A DNA stretch of 64,000 nt from Sphingosinicella sp. CPCC 101087 (GTDB lineage: Bacteria; Pseudomonadota; Alphaproteobacteria; Sphingomonadales; Sphingomonadaceae), in contig NZ_SBFF01000014.1 in assembly GCF_004151485.1 (NCBI RefSeq), positions 107,996-171,995 of the forward strand. The letters run 5' to 3'. The notes below the pieces were generated by a model that saw nothing but the letters and a program-made list of their open reading frames with translations, did not search any database and had not been told where the DNA came from. Positions 16,511 to 25,370 of the stretch are shown in pieces. A program made the translations under genes and the position numbers. Every line of letters begins with the position of its first letter. Position 1 is the stretch's first letter.

Positions 16511-17293
16511 TCAGCCCCCGATCGCGATCCGCCGCGACTCCTCGAGCCCGGCCTGGATAGCGGCGATGATTCCGTCTCCCATGATCGGCGCGGCGATGGC
16601 GAGCAGCACCATTCCGGCGAGCAGGGCGGCGGGAAAGCCCACTGCGAACAAGTTGAGCGCCGGCGCGGTTCGCGACAGCATGCCCATCACCAGCTGGACG
16701 AGGACGATCGAGAATCCGACCGGCAGCGCGATGGACAGGCCGGCGGCGAACAGGATGCCGCCGAAATGGACGAGGCCCCGGATGCTCTCCGCGCTTATCC
16801 AGGCATCGCCGGGCGGCAGCGCGCGATAGCTTTCCACGATGGTCGCGGCGAGCGCGAGATGCCCGCCGATCGACAGGAACAGGAAAGTGCCGAGGATCGA
16901 CAGGAATTGCGACAGGGCGGGATTCTGCTGGCCGGTCGCCGGGTCCACCATCGCCGCGAAGCCGAGCCCCATCGCGTTGCCGATCAGTTCGCCGGCGATG
17001 AGCGCGGCGGAGAAGCCGATTTGCACGGCAAAGCCGATCGCGAGTCCCGCCATGACCTCGCCGGCGACGAGCATGAAACCATCGATGGTCGCGAGTCCGC
17101 CGTCGGGAAGAGTCACATCGGTGACGCCCAGCGCAGGAATTCCGATCGCCAGAGCGAGGATGAGCCGGAGCTGGACCGGCACGAAGGTGGCGCCGAAGAT
17201 CGGCGCTGCGAGAAAGGCGGCGCCGGGGCGGATCATCGCGAAGAGCCAGAGCCAGAGCTGCGCCTCGACGCCGGCAAACCCGGCCGGAATCAT
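16511..17293 (-). CDS. fliR: Flagellar export gate protein FliR
   Basis: This 260-residue inner-membrane protein has six or so hydrophobic helices and forms part of the FliPQR export channel. Recognisable parts are the A-x-x-F-G-A-x-x-V-P-x-x-x-R segment, the G-E-x-I-G-x-x-M-G-L-G-F motif and the N-P-A-L-S-Q loop. The ATG at 17293 overlaps the fliQ stop (ATGA), so coupling decides this start over a longer open frame. Confidence 0.92.
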   Translation of the reverse strand: MIPAGFAGVEAQLWLWLFAMIRPGAAFLAAPIFGATFVPVQLRLILALAIGIPALGVTDVTLPDGGLATIDGFMLVAGEVMAGLAIGFAVQIGFSAALIAGELIGNAMGLGFAAMVDPATGQQNPALSQFLSILGTFLFLSIGGHLALAATIVESYRALPPGDAWISAESIRGLVHFGGILFAAGLSIALPVGFSIVLVQLVMGMLSRTAPALNLFAVGFPAALLAGMVLLAIAAPIMGDGIIAAIQAGLEESRRIAIGG

Positions 17294-17562
17294 TGCACCA
17301 GCTCGGGGATGCGCGCGAAGATGTCCTGGGTGAAATCCACCAGAAGCATGAGGATGGCGCTGCCGAAAAGAGCGAGGCAGAGGCCGACGACGATGAGCTT
17401 CGGGACGAAGGTGAGGGTCATTTCGTTGATCGACGTCGCCGCCTGGAACATGCCGAGCAGCAGGCCGACGATCAGCGCCGGGATCAGGATCGGCGCGCTG
17501 GCAAGCGCCAGGATCCACAGCGCCTGCTGGGCAACGCCGACGAAATAGTCCGCGCTTTCCAT
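17290..17562 (-). CDS. fliQ: Flagellar export gate protein FliQ
   Basis: This 90-residue protein has two membrane helices (about 15-40 and 52-76) joined by the conserved Q-A-A-T-S-I-N-E-M-T-L-x-F-V-P-K-L loop. It joins FliP and FliR in the export channel. It lies 9 bases after fliP and overlaps the start of fliR. Confidence 0.95.
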   Translation of the reverse strand: MESADYFVGVAQQALWILALASAPILIPALIVGLLLGMFQAATSINEMTLTFVPKLIVVGLCLALFGSAILMLLVDFTQDIFARIPELVQ

Positions 17563-17571
17563 CTCGGTCCC

Positions 17572-18387
17572 CTACCCTCCTGCGAACGACGCGGCGAGCG
17601 AGCCCATGGTCAGGGCCCAGCCGTCGACCAGCACGAACAGGAGCAGTTTGAACGGCATCGACACGATCGTCGGCGAAAGCATCATCATGCCGAGCGCCAT
17701 CAGGGTCGACGAGACGACCAGATCGATGATCAGGAAGGGCAGGAAGATCAGGAAGCCGATCTGGAAGGCGGTCTTTAGCTCGCTGGTGACGAAGGCGGGA
17801 AGCAGGATCGAGAAAGGCACGTCCTGCGGAGAGGCGAACGGCTCGACGTCGGCCAGGTCGGCGAACAGCCTGAGGTCGGTCTGGCGGGTCTGGCGCATCA
17901 TGAAGCCGTGCAGGACGGTTCCCGAGCGGGAGACCGCTTCCTCGATGGTGATCGAGCCGTCCCCATAAGGCGTGTAGGCGATCTCGTTGATCTGATCGAC
18001 CACCGGCCGCATCACGAACAAGGACAGGAACAGCGCCAGCCCGACCAGGACCTGGTTGGGCGGCGTCTGCTGGAGCCCGATCGCCTGTCGCAAGATCGAC
18101 AGGACGATGATGATCCGCGTGAAGCTCGTCATCATGAGCAGGATCGACGGCAGCACCGTCAGCAGGCTCATCAGGATCAGGATCTGAAGGGACAGCGACA
18201 AGGGCCGTCCGTCACCCGAAATCGTGTCGAGCGCCCGGTCGATCGCGCCGGGCTGGCCGCCGCCGGCCGCCGCTGCCGCAGCCGGAGGCTCGACCACGGC
18301 TTGGGCGAGCGCGGGCTCGACGATCAGCAGCGCCGCGCCGAGGAGGCCGGCAGCGATCAGCCAGGCCTTGCGGACCCGCTTAGCCAT
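17572..18387 (-). CDS. fliP: Flagellar export gate protein FliP
   Basis: This 271-residue protein starts at an ATG within the end of fliO. A cleavable signal peptide (about 1-28, A-L-A-Q-A) is followed by an Ala-rich linker and the core. Conserved blocks include [15 protein letters not shown], and [19 protein letters not shown]. The C-terminal half has two more helices. FliP forms the five-fold core of the FliPQR gate. Its length is normal for a FliP with signal peptide. Confidence 0.95.
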   Translation of the reverse strand: MAKRVRKAWLIAAGLLGAALLIVEPALAQAVVEPPAAAAAAGGGQPGAIDRALDTISGDGRPLSLSLQILILMSLLTVLPSILLMMTSFTRIIIVLSILRQAIGLQQTPPNQVLVGLALFLSLFVMRPVVDQINEIAYTPYGDGSITIEEAVSRSGTVLHGFMMRQTRQTDLRLFADLADVEPFASPQDVPFSILLPAFVTSELKTAFQIGFLIFLPFLIIDLVVSSTLMALGMMMLSPTIVSMPFKLLLFVLVDGWALTMGSLAASFAGG

Positions 18388-18655
18388 TGCGCTCCGCCTC
18401 GGTGATCGGAGCTTCGGAAAGAAGCTGCACCTGTCCCCGCGCCACCGCGAGCAGCAGCCGCTTTCCGGAAAATTCGACGACGGCGAGGCGCCCGGTGGCG
18501 CCCAGCGGAACCGCGTCCACGAGGGTGACCAGACGATCACGCTGCCGCAATGCCATCCCCGGCTGCACCTTGCGCCACAGCCACAGGGCCAGGAATGCCA
18601 GCCCGGCGACGAGCGGCACCAGCACCAGCAGCCGGAGGATGTAGGCGGTCATCAT
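18380..18655 (-). CDS. fliO: FliO-like flagellar assembly protein
   Basis: This 91-residue protein has one N-terminal membrane helix (about 5-27, ending L-W-L-W-R-K) and a small cytoplasmic beta-rich domain with L-V-D-A-V-P-L-G and [15 protein letters not shown]. This is the FliO layout. FliO helps FliP assemble. Its ATG overlaps the fliN stop and its end overlaps fliP, which fixes both boundaries inside the longer open frame. Confidence 0.85.
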   Translation of the reverse strand: MMTAYILRLLVLVPLVAGLAFLALWLWRKVQPGMALRQRDRLVTLVDAVPLGATGRLAVVEFSGKRLLLAVARGQVQLLSEAPITEAERNG

Positions 18656-18978
18656 TTGCGGCGCTCGATCCCGCCCATGCCGGTACCGGCGGCGACGACT
18701 TCGACCACCCGAATGCCGAAGCGGCCGTTGACTGTCACCACTTCCCCCTTCGCCACCAGCGTACCGTTGGCCATGATGTCGAGCAGCTCGTGGCTCTGCC
18801 GGTCGAGCTCGACGACGCTGCCCTCGGCCAGGTCCATCAGCTCGGAAAGCCGCAGCGCGGTGCTGCCCACCTCGACCGACATCCGGACCGGAATGTCGGC
18901 GAGCAGCGCATAGTTGCGGCGGGCAAAGGCTTCGTCGTCGATCGCCTCGCCCTCCAGGATTTCCTGGGGCTCCTTCAC
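18652..18978 (-). CDS. fliN: Flagellar motor switch protein FliN
   Basis: This 108-residue protein consists of a short acidic start and a SpoA (SPOA) domain: L-x-D-I-P-V-R-M-S-V-E-V-G, then L-x-x-G-S-V-V-E-L-D-R, and the end V-A-K-G-E-V-V-T-V-N-G-R-F-G-I-R-V-V-E. It forms the lower C-ring. It overlaps fliM by 4 bases. Confidence 0.95.
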   Translation of the reverse strand: MKEPQEILEGEAIDDEAFARRNYALLADIPVRMSVEVGSTALRLSELMDLAEGSVVELDRQSHELLDIMANGTLVAKGEVVTVNGRFGIRVVEVVAAGTGMGGIERRK

Positions 18979-19949
18979 TGCATGTTTCTCCTCTTTTCGA
19001 TCTTCTCAATCTTGAGTGCGGCGCGGCCGTCATGCTCGCCTATCGTGCCCAGCGCGATCGGCCGCCCCTCCACCAGCAGCGGCACCTGGGCCGGCAGGCT
19101 GATCGGAATGACGTCCCCGGGGCGCAGCTGCATCAGCTCGGCGAGCGAGAGATCGGGACGCGCCAGAACGGTGCGCGCCCGCACCCGAACCTGGCCGATC
19201 GCGGCGAGAAGCCGCTCGCGCCACTCCTCCCCACGGGCGCTGACGTCCTCGGGCGAGGTGGCGAGCAGCTCCTGCTCGACCGAGCGGAGTGACGAGACCG
19301 GATAGACGATATCGATATGGGAGGCGCCGGCGCGGCCGAACTTCACGACGAAGCGGGTCACGGCTACCGTTTCGTCGCCGCGCGCCATCGTGGCGAACTC
19401 GACGTTCGTTTCGCGCGATCGAAGCTGCGGCCGGGCGGGCATCACCTCGCTCCACACCGTCGCCAGATCCGCGAGAACGGAGTCCGCAAGGCGGCCGAGA
19501 AGGCTCTCCTCCGTCGGGGTGAATTCGCGAGAGGGCGTAGCCGGTGAATCGCCCGCGCCGCCGTAGAAGCAATCGACAAGCCGCCTGACGAACTCCGGCT
19601 GAAGCGCCAGCAGGATTGCTCCCTTCATCGGCTTGAACGCGTAGAGGCTCAGGCTGACGAATTCGGGCTGCTCCGCTTTCCAGTCGCCGAAGATCCGGAT
19701 GGTGGAATCCTCGGCCGTGACGGTGGGCTTCGCGCGGACGAACGGCTCGAGCAGGTCGCGAAGCCGCCGCGACATCCGCTCGTTCATCCGGTCGAGCGCC
19801 GGCAGCGCGTTCATCGGCCGAGCTGCATCGCTGCCAAAGGCGAAGGGGCGCGGCGAGTGCGACGCCCCTTCAGGCTTGGCCGGAGGCTCGTGAAGCTCGT
19901 TCATGAGCGCCGCGATCTCGTCTCCGGAAAGGGTAGGCGGTTCGGTCAT
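18975..19949 (-). CDS. fliM: Flagellar motor switch protein FliM
   Basis: This 324-residue C-ring protein begins with L-S-G-D-E-I-A-A-L-M, the N-terminal motif that binds phosphorylated CheY. The middle domain (about 55-235) and a C-terminal SpoA domain (about 250-320) follow. The G-G-x-G-x-S/D stretch of the middle domain is present as G-G-A-G-D-S. A CheY-binding end implies that chemotaxis genes exist elsewhere in the genome. It overlaps fliL and fliN by 4 bases each. Confidence 0.93.
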   Translation of the reverse strand: MTEPPTLSGDEIAALMNELHEPPAKPEGASHSPRPFAFGSDAARPMNALPALDRMNERMSRRLRDLLEPFVRAKPTVTAEDSTIRIFGDWKAEQPEFVSLSLYAFKPMKGAILLALQPEFVRRLVDCFYGGAGDSPATPSREFTPTEESLLGRLADSVLADLATVWSEVMPARPQLRSRETNVEFATMARGDETVAVTRFVVKFGRAGASHIDIVYPVSSLRSVEQELLATSPEDVSARGEEWRERLLAAIGQVRVRARTVLARPDLSLAELMQLRPGDVIPISLPAQVPLLVEGRPIALGTIGEHDGRAALKIEKIEKRRNMQ

Positions 19950-20524
19950 TGGGTCACGAAGCTCGTAAAATAGACCTCGTCGATACCGCCGAACCCTTCC
20001 CGATTGGTTAAGACGCCGTTTATCGCGTTGCGTAACGCTATCTTCAGCGCCTGCTTGCCGCGAGCGGTCGTGACTGCTGCCGGATCCTGCTCGGTCAGGG
20101 TCATCAGGATTGCCGACCGGATCGCCATGTCGTGGCGCCGCACATTGTCGATCACGCGCTCGTCATAGAAGGTCGAGATTCCGAGACCCAGCTGCACGAA
20201 GGCGGTGCCGCCGCGAAGGTTGGAGGTGAAATTGCCCTCGAGCGGAACGTAGGTCGACTGGAAGAGCCGCGGGTCGACCCGGCCCTGACGGGCCATGGCG
20301 CGCGCGGCCTCGACCGAAGCGGGATTGGCGCCGTCGCGCGGCACGAGCTGCGGCACGTCCGGATCCTCTCCGCCGCCGTACAGCCCGCCGAGCACGCCGC
20401 CATTGGCATAGAGCACGGCGCCGGCCCCGCCCCCACCAATCGCCACCAGGGCGACGGTCAGCAGCAGGAGCTTCTTCAGCCTGGACCTCTTCTTCTTCGG
20501 CTTGGGCTGCTCGATGTCGCTCAT
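19946..20524 (-). CDS. fliL: Flagellar basal-body protein FliL
   Basis: This 192-residue inner-membrane protein has a Lys/Arg-rich cytoplasmic tail (about 8-18), one membrane helix (about 19-42) and a periplasmic domain ending in F-T-S-F-V-T-Q. A stomatin-like FliL fold is suggested by the P-L-E-G-N-F-x-x-N-L segment and the R-D-A/M-I-x-x-x-L helix. FliL rings surround stators and support torque. It lies 12 bases after fliK. Confidence 0.9.
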   Translation of the reverse strand: MSDIEQPKPKKKRSRLKKLLLLTVALVAIGGGGAGAVLYANGGVLGGLYGGGEDPDVPQLVPRDGANPASVEAARAMARQGRVDPRLFQSTYVPLEGNFTSNLRGGTAFVQLGLGISTFYDERVIDNVRRHDMAIRSAILMTLTEQDPAAVTTARGKQALKIALRNAINGVLTNREGFGGIDEVYFTSFVTQ

Positions 20525-20536
20525 GATTCAGTTCCT

Positions 20537-21964
20537 TCAGGCATAGCGGTCCGAGCTTGAGCGCGTCCGGCGCTCCGGCTCGGCCTCGGAGACGGTGTCG
20601 CGCCCGGTCCGCAGCTGCGGCTCCCGGCGCTCGGCTTCCTGGCGACGCGGGTCGCCGGCATGGCCGCCGGCAAGGTCGACGTGAGTCTCGGCAATTCTCA
20701 CGCCCTGCGCGCGCGCCTCGGCGACCAGCTTGGGCTGCGCCTCGGCGATGATCGCGCGAGCCGCCTCGCTCTCGACGGTCAGCCGGACCGATGTGCCGCG
20801 ATCGCCTTGCGTGAGCTCGACCTTCAGCGTGCCGAGATGCTCGGGATCGAGGCGGAAGCGCATCTTCCCTTCGGTGCTGCCGGCGTCGGCAATGTCGCGC
20901 GCGAGCCGGTCGAGCCACTCGCCGTCGGCGGCGAGCTCGAGCTGCCGCTCGACCATCGCTTCAGGCGCGCCGGCGGCCGATGCCGGCGCGGCCGGGATTT
21001 GACCGGGAGCGGCCGGCTCGGCCACGCCGGGGAGCGCGAACGGCACCGCCGCGCTGCCGGGCTGGACCGGCGCTTGTGCGGCCACGTCGCCCTTCGGCTG
21101 GGCAAGGTTCGAAGCCGGCTGCGAAGGCCGACGCGGACCTTGCGGCATGGCCTGCGCGGAAGCGGGGTCGGCGGCCGCATTTTCGGGGTTGGTCCCGGCA
21201 GGTTCGTAATCTGCGGCGGGCCTGACGTTCGCGGCGGGCCCGCGACTTGTCCGGCTCGGCTGGAGCGCCGCGACCATCGCGCCGCCGGCCGAATGCGGCG
21301 CCGTCGGCGCCGTCGCGGCAATGGCGACGGTCGCCGCAGCAGGCCCCTCCGTCTTCACCGCGGGTCCAGCCGCAGTCGAAGCCGCCGCAGCGACAGCGCC
21401 AGGGCGCGAGGCAAAAGAACCCGCCGGCACCTGACCGTCGGGATATGGAGCGCCTGCGCCCGTCGAGACTTGGCCGGCCGCAGGCTCTGCAGCGGCTTCG
21501 GAAGCCCAGGCGACATTGTTCGAGGTCGAGAAAGCGGTGTCGGGGGTCGGCGCCGGAACGGTTACGGTGCCGGCGGCGACCGGCGCGCTCGTCGTTGCGA
21601 GGTTCGTGGCAGCTGGCGCCGACGCCGCGAAGGCGAGGTCCGGGGCAGCGGCCGGCGCCGCTGAGCCGGCGCCCGCCGCGGTCGCGATCCTGGTCGGAGC
21701 CGGCGCCGGATTGGGCGCCGCCTGCATCGCGACGAGGCTCAGTATCGCATCGGCCTGGGCGATCGGGGTTCCTTCATCCCCGATAGCCGGCCGGTCCGCG
21801 TCTGGGTCCTCGCCCGCTTCCGCCCGTGGCCCGGCCGCGCCGGGAACCGGCAGCGTCGTCGAAAGCAGTTGGGCGAAACCTTCGCTTTCGCCGCCTTCGC
21901 CTGGCTGCTCCGACACGCCTGGCCGCGCCGTGGGGCCCAGGCGCATGTTCGGGACGCTTGCCAT
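20537..21964 (-). CDS. fliK: Flagellar hook-length control protein FliK
   Basis: This 475-residue protein has a long Ala/Pro/Gly-rich N-terminal region (about 1-330), typical of the FliK ruler, and a compact C-domain (about 335-435). That domain contains L-A-D-G-E-W-L, M-R-F-R-L-D-P-E-H-L-G-T-L-K-V-E-L and V-R-L-T-V-E-S-E-A-A-R, the Flg_hook signature. It measures hook length and triggers the FlhB switch. The ATG at 21964 shares its A with the fliJ stop (TGATG). Confidence 0.9.
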   Translation of the reverse strand: MASVPNMRLGPTARPGVSEQPGEGGESEGFAQLLSTTLPVPGAAGPRAEAGEDPDADRPAIGDEGTPIAQADAILSLVAMQAAPNPAPAPTRIATAAGAGSAAPAAAPDLAFAASAPAATNLATTSAPVAAGTVTVPAPTPDTAFSTSNNVAWASEAAAEPAAGQVSTGAGAPYPDGQVPAGSFASRPGAVAAAASTAAGPAVKTEGPAAATVAIAATAPTAPHSAGGAMVAALQPSRTSRGPAANVRPAADYEPAGTNPENAAADPASAQAMPQGPRRPSQPASNLAQPKGDVAAQAPVQPGSAAVPFALPGVAEPAAPGQIPAAPASAAGAPEAMVERQLELAADGEWLDRLARDIADAGSTEGKMRFRLDPEHLGTLKVELTQGDRGTSVRLTVESEAARAIIAEAQPKLVAEARAQGVRIAETHVDLAGGHAGDPRRQEAERREPQLRTGRDTVSEAEPERRTRSSSDRYA

Positions 21965-22401
21965 CACTGGTCACCTCCATCGTTCGAGAGTCGCGCGCGC
22001 TGACGCAGGCGCGGAGTTCGGAGCGTCTGGCGCTCCGCCAGAGCATCGGCAGCGACGGCAGCCGACTTCTGAAGCTTTTCCGCGCTTTCCTGGTCGCGGC
22101 GCTTGGAAAGGCGGATTCGTTCCTTCTGCGCCGCGGCGGCGCGGGCGCTGTCGAGCGAGGGAGCGAGGCCCTGGCGAGCGACATCGAGCCGCATCGCCAG
22201 CTCGCCGATCCGCGCCAGGCCGGAACCGGAGGTCGGACCGGGAATGGCGTTGAGCTCGCTGCGCATGTCGGCGAGCCGCTGCCGGCTGGTCTCGAGCAGT
22301 TGCACCTTGCCGGCCGCCTCGGCGGCAGCGCTGGCGGCGAGGTCGTGCTGGAGGCGCCGCACGCGCACGATGCGGGCGCGCTGCTTGAGGAGCGCGCTCA
22401 T
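21964..22401 (-). CDS. fliJ: FliJ-like flagellar export chaperone
   Basis: This 145-residue protein is nearly all helix with coiled-coil character and R-x-x-R-V-R-R-L-Q near the start, as expected for FliJ. FliJ is the central stalk of the FliI ATPase ring and carries export chaperones. Sequence conservation is low in this family, so position between fliI and fliK carries much of the weight. Confidence 0.8.
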   Translation of the reverse strand: MSALLKQRARIVRVRRLQHDLAASAAAEAAGKVQLLETSRQRLADMRSELNAIPGPTSGSGLARIGELAMRLDVARQGLAPSLDSARAAAAQKERIRLSKRRDQESAEKLQKSAAVAADALAERQTLRTPRLRQRARLSNDGGDQ

Positions 22402-23726
22402 CGGTGCATCATCCCGATCAGGCCCGCGACCGATTCATCGAACGGTATTCGGTCCGCCGGTGCCTGGCGCATGAATTCGAGCAGTTCCGGGCGGCGCACG
22501 ATGGCCTCGTCGATGAGCGGATCGCTGCCGGGCGCGTAGGCGCCCATCAGGATCAGGTCCCGATTTTCCTCGAAGGCCGACCAAAGCCGACGCAGCGCAC
22601 TTGCCGCGGCCGCATGGTGGGGAGCGACTATGTCGGCCATGACCCGGCTTAGGGACCGGCCCACGTCGATCGCCGGATAGACTCCCTGTTCCGCGAGCGA
22701 ACGGGAAAGGACGATATGTCCATCGACGATGGCGCGCGCGGCATCGACGATCGGGTCCGACGTGTCGTCGCCGTCGGCGAGCACCGTATAAAGGGCGGTG
22801 ATCGAACCGCCCGTCCGGCTGTCGGCGCCGGCGCGCTCGACCAGGCGCGGGATGAGGCCGAGCGCGGACGGGGGGTAGCCCTTCACAGTCGGCGGCTCGC
22901 CCAGCGAAAGGCCGATCTCGCGCTGCGCATGGGCGACCCGGGTGAGGCTGTCGACCAGAAGGAGAACCTTCAGCCCGCGGGCGCGAAAATCCTCGGCGAT
23001 CGCGGTCGCCCGCATCGCCGCACGCAGGCGAAGCAGCGGAGCATGGTCGGCAGGGACCGCGACGACGACCGACTTTCGGCGCACTTCGGGGGGAAGCTTG
23101 GTGGCGAGGAAATCGCTGACTTCGCGGCTGCGTTCGCCGATAAGTCCGACCACGATCACGTCGGCCTCCGCGCCGGCGATCATCTGGCCCATCAGAACCG
23201 ACTTGCCGACGCCCGACCCGGCAATGATCGCGACGCGCTGTCCGACACCGGCGGTCAGCAAGGCGTTGACGGCGCGGACGCCGATGTCGAACGGCTGGAT
23301 GACCCTTGCCCGGTCCAGCGGATTGCCCGGCCGCCCGGCAAGCGGCCATTTGTCGACCGAGGCGATCGGTCCGAGACCGTCGAGAGGATTGCCGAGACCG
23401 TCCACCACGCGGCCGAGCAGCCCGGGGCCGACCGCCGCGACTCCGCCGCCGCTATCGGGCTCGACCCGCGAGCCGCTCTTGTGAGCCGCCTCGCCGTCCA
23501 GGGACATCAGGAGACTGCGATTGCCGCGAAAGCCGACCACCTCGGCGCGCGCGGCGTGGCCGTCGGCGGCGATCACCAGCGCGCCCGAACCGATCGGACG
23601 ATCGAATCCGGTCGCCTCCAGCATCAGCCCGTCATAGGCGGCGAGCTTTCCCACCCGGCGCGGACGCGGATCGCCGGCATGGACGTCCGCAAGCAGGGAC
23701 CGGGCCTGATCGACCATGGCGCTCAT
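22398..23726 (-). CDS. fliI: Flagellum-specific ATPase FliI
   Basis: This 442-residue ATPase of the F1-beta type has Walker A G-S-G-V-G-K-S (about 161-167), the conserved V-V-x-L-I-G-E-R-x-R-E-V block and Walker B V-L-L-L-V-D-S-L-T-R. It energises type III export at the cytoplasmic face. The length is normal. It overlaps fliH and fliJ by 4 bases each. Confidence 0.96.
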   Translation of the reverse strand: MSAMVDQARSLLADVHAGDPRPRRVGKLAAYDGLMLEATGFDRPIGSGALVIAADGHAARAEVVGFRGNRSLLMSLDGEAAHKSGSRVEPDSGGGVAAVGPGLLGRVVDGLGNPLDGLGPIASVDKWPLAGRPGNPLDRARVIQPFDIGVRAVNALLTAGVGQRVAIIAGSGVGKSVLMGQMIAGAEADVIVVGLIGERSREVSDFLATKLPPEVRRKSVVVAVPADHAPLLRLRAAMRATAIAEDFRARGLKVLLLVDSLTRVAHAQREIGLSLGEPPTVKGYPPSALGLIPRLVERAGADSRTGGSITALYTVLADGDDTSDPIVDAARAIVDGHIVLSRSLAEQGVYPAIDVGRSLSRVMADIVAPHHAAAASALRRLWSAFEENRDLILMGAYAPGSDPLIDEAIVRRPELLEFMRQAPADRIPFDESVAGLIGMMHR

Positions 23727-24343
23727 CGTTTGGCCGCCATCTTGTCGAGCTCGGCGCGCAGCCGGTCGAGCCGTACGGCGGGGCCGTCCTCGATCCAGCC
23801 ATGGCCGGTTTCCAGCACGACGGTGCCGCGCGGAAGGTCGGGGTTAGTGGCCAGGTCGACGGGCAGGCCGGCCGGCTCGAGCAAGGGAAGGTCCTCCGGA
23901 TGGACGACGAGCCTGGACGGCTCGACATTCTCGCCGATCAGCTCGGCCGCGGCACGGGCGCGGGCGAGCAGCAGATTAGGATCGATTTCGACCGACCCGA
24001 TGATCTCGCGGACCAGCCGGTCGACTGTCTCGGCGAGCAGCAATGCGAGGGCGTTGGTCGGCTCCGGCCTCAGAACCTCCAGCGATTCGGCGAGACGGGC
24101 GATCGCGGCGCGCTCGGCGGCGACCTCCTGCTCGACCGTCCGGCGCGCTTCATCATATCCCTTGGCATAGGCTTCCGCCTGGGCCCGCAGCAGCGCCTGT
24201 TCGGCGGTGAGCGGCGGCTCGCCCGAATCATTGTGGGGTTCGCTCGAACCGAGCGGATGGAAGGTCGGGTCGCTTCGCCGCACCACAAAGCTGCCGACGC
24301 TGGCGGCGAGCCGAGCCCGTTCCTCACGAAGGACGTTAGACAT
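23723..24343 (-). CDS. fliH: FliH-like regulator of the flagellar ATPase
   Basis: This 206-residue protein has a helical middle (about 55-110, with A-Y-A-K-G-Y-D-E-A-R-R) and a C-terminal domain (about 110-205) like the ATP synthase delta subunit, including V-V-L-E-T-G-H-G-W-I-E-D-G. FliH dimers bind FliI and link it to the C-ring. The ATG at 24343 overlaps the fliG end by 8 bases and is preferred over an unsupported start 30 codons upstream. Confidence 0.88.
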   Translation of the reverse strand: MSNVLREERARLAASVGSFVVRRSDPTFHPLGSSEPHNDSGEPPLTAEQALLRAQAEAYAKGYDEARRTVEQEVAAERAAIARLAESLEVLRPEPTNALALLLAETVDRLVREIIGSVEIDPNLLLARARAAAELIGENVEPSRLVVHPEDLPLLEPAGLPVDLATNPDLPRGTVVLETGHGWIEDGPAVRLDRLRAELDKMAAKR

Positions 24344-25370
24344 AGTCTTCGCGTCCCCCGCCGAGGATGAGCGTGCCGGCGTCCGCCAGGCGGCGGGCGA
24401 TGGCGAGCACTTCCTTCTGAGCGTCCTGGACATCTGCGAGCCGCATCGGGCCGCGTTCCTCCATCTCGTCGCGGATCGTGTCGGCGGCGCGGCTGGACAT
24501 GCAGCCGAACATCTTGTTCCTGAGCTTCTCGTCAGCGCCCTTCAGCGCGATCACGAGCACCTCATTGTCGATGTTGCGCAGCAGGATGCCGAGATTCTTC
24601 TCGTCCAGCTCGTCGAGATCCTCGAACACGAACATCTCGTCCTCGATCTGCTGGGCGAGTTGCTTGTCGATCTTGCCGAGCGAGCGGATGATCCGCTGGT
24701 CGATGCCGGCCTTGGTGTTGGTCATGATCTTGGCAGCCTCGCTGGCGCCGCCGCGAACCGGAGACGGCGCCGACGCAACCCGGGACACCTCGCCGACAAG
24801 GATCCGCTCCAGCTCCTGAAGCGCATCGGCGGTCACATTCTCCAGCCGCGCGACCCGGTAGATGACGTCCGGCTGCACTTCTGCCGGGAGCATCTGAAGG
24901 ACGTCCGCGGCCATCGGGGCCTCGAGATGGGCGAGGACCAAAGCGGCGATCTGGGGATGCTCGTTCTCGATCAGGGCCGCGATCGTCTTCGCGTCCATCC
25001 AGCGCAGCGCATCCAGCGCGTGGCTCCGCTTCGGCGGGGTGATGCGGGCGAGCATCGTCTCCGCGCGCTCGGCGCCCAGGGCATGCTCCATCACCGCGCG
25101 TATCCGCGGCGTCGCGCCGAAGCCTATCGTCGTCCGGGCCCGGGCTCGCGTCATGAAGGCGTCGAACACCTCCTTGACCTCGCTTTCGGTCACGTCGGCG
25201 ACGTTGAACATCGCGCTGCCCAGATGCTGGACTTCGTGGGGATCGAGATGGCTGAGAATCTCGGCGGCCTCTTCGTCGCCGAGCATCATCAGCAGGATGG
25301 CCGCGGTCTCGCTGCCGCCGAGCGGCCCGGTTGCGCCAGGCCGGGGGGCGCCCTCTTCAGTCTCATCCAT
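24336..25370 (-). CDS. fliG: Flagellar motor switch protein FliG
   Basis: This 344-residue C-ring protein has the N-domain that binds FliF (about 15-110), the middle domain (with E-H-P-Q-I-A-A-L-V-L-A-H-L) and the torque-generating C-domain (with D-E-K-L-R-N-K-M-F and R-A-A-D-T-I-R-D-E-M-E-x-x-G-P). Those charged residues contact the stator. I place the start at the ATG with GGAG upstream; an ATG five codons earlier has no ribosome site. It overlaps fliF by 8 bases. Confidence 0.95.
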   Translation of the reverse strand: MDETEEGAPRPGATGPLGGSETAAILLMMLGDEEAAEILSHLDPHEVQHLGSAMFNVADVTESEVKEVFDAFMTRARARTTIGFGATPRIRAVMEHALGAERAETMLARITPPKRSHALDALRWMDAKTIAALIENEHPQIAALVLAHLEAPMAADVLQMLPAEVQPDVIYRVARLENVTADALQELERILVGEVSRVASAPSPVRGGASEAAKIMTNTKAGIDQRIIRSLGKIDKQLAQQIEDEMFVFEDLDELDEKNLGILLRNIDNEVLVIALKGADEKLRNKMFGCMSSRAADTIRDEMEERGPMRLADVQDAQKEVLAIARRLADAGTLILGGGREDYV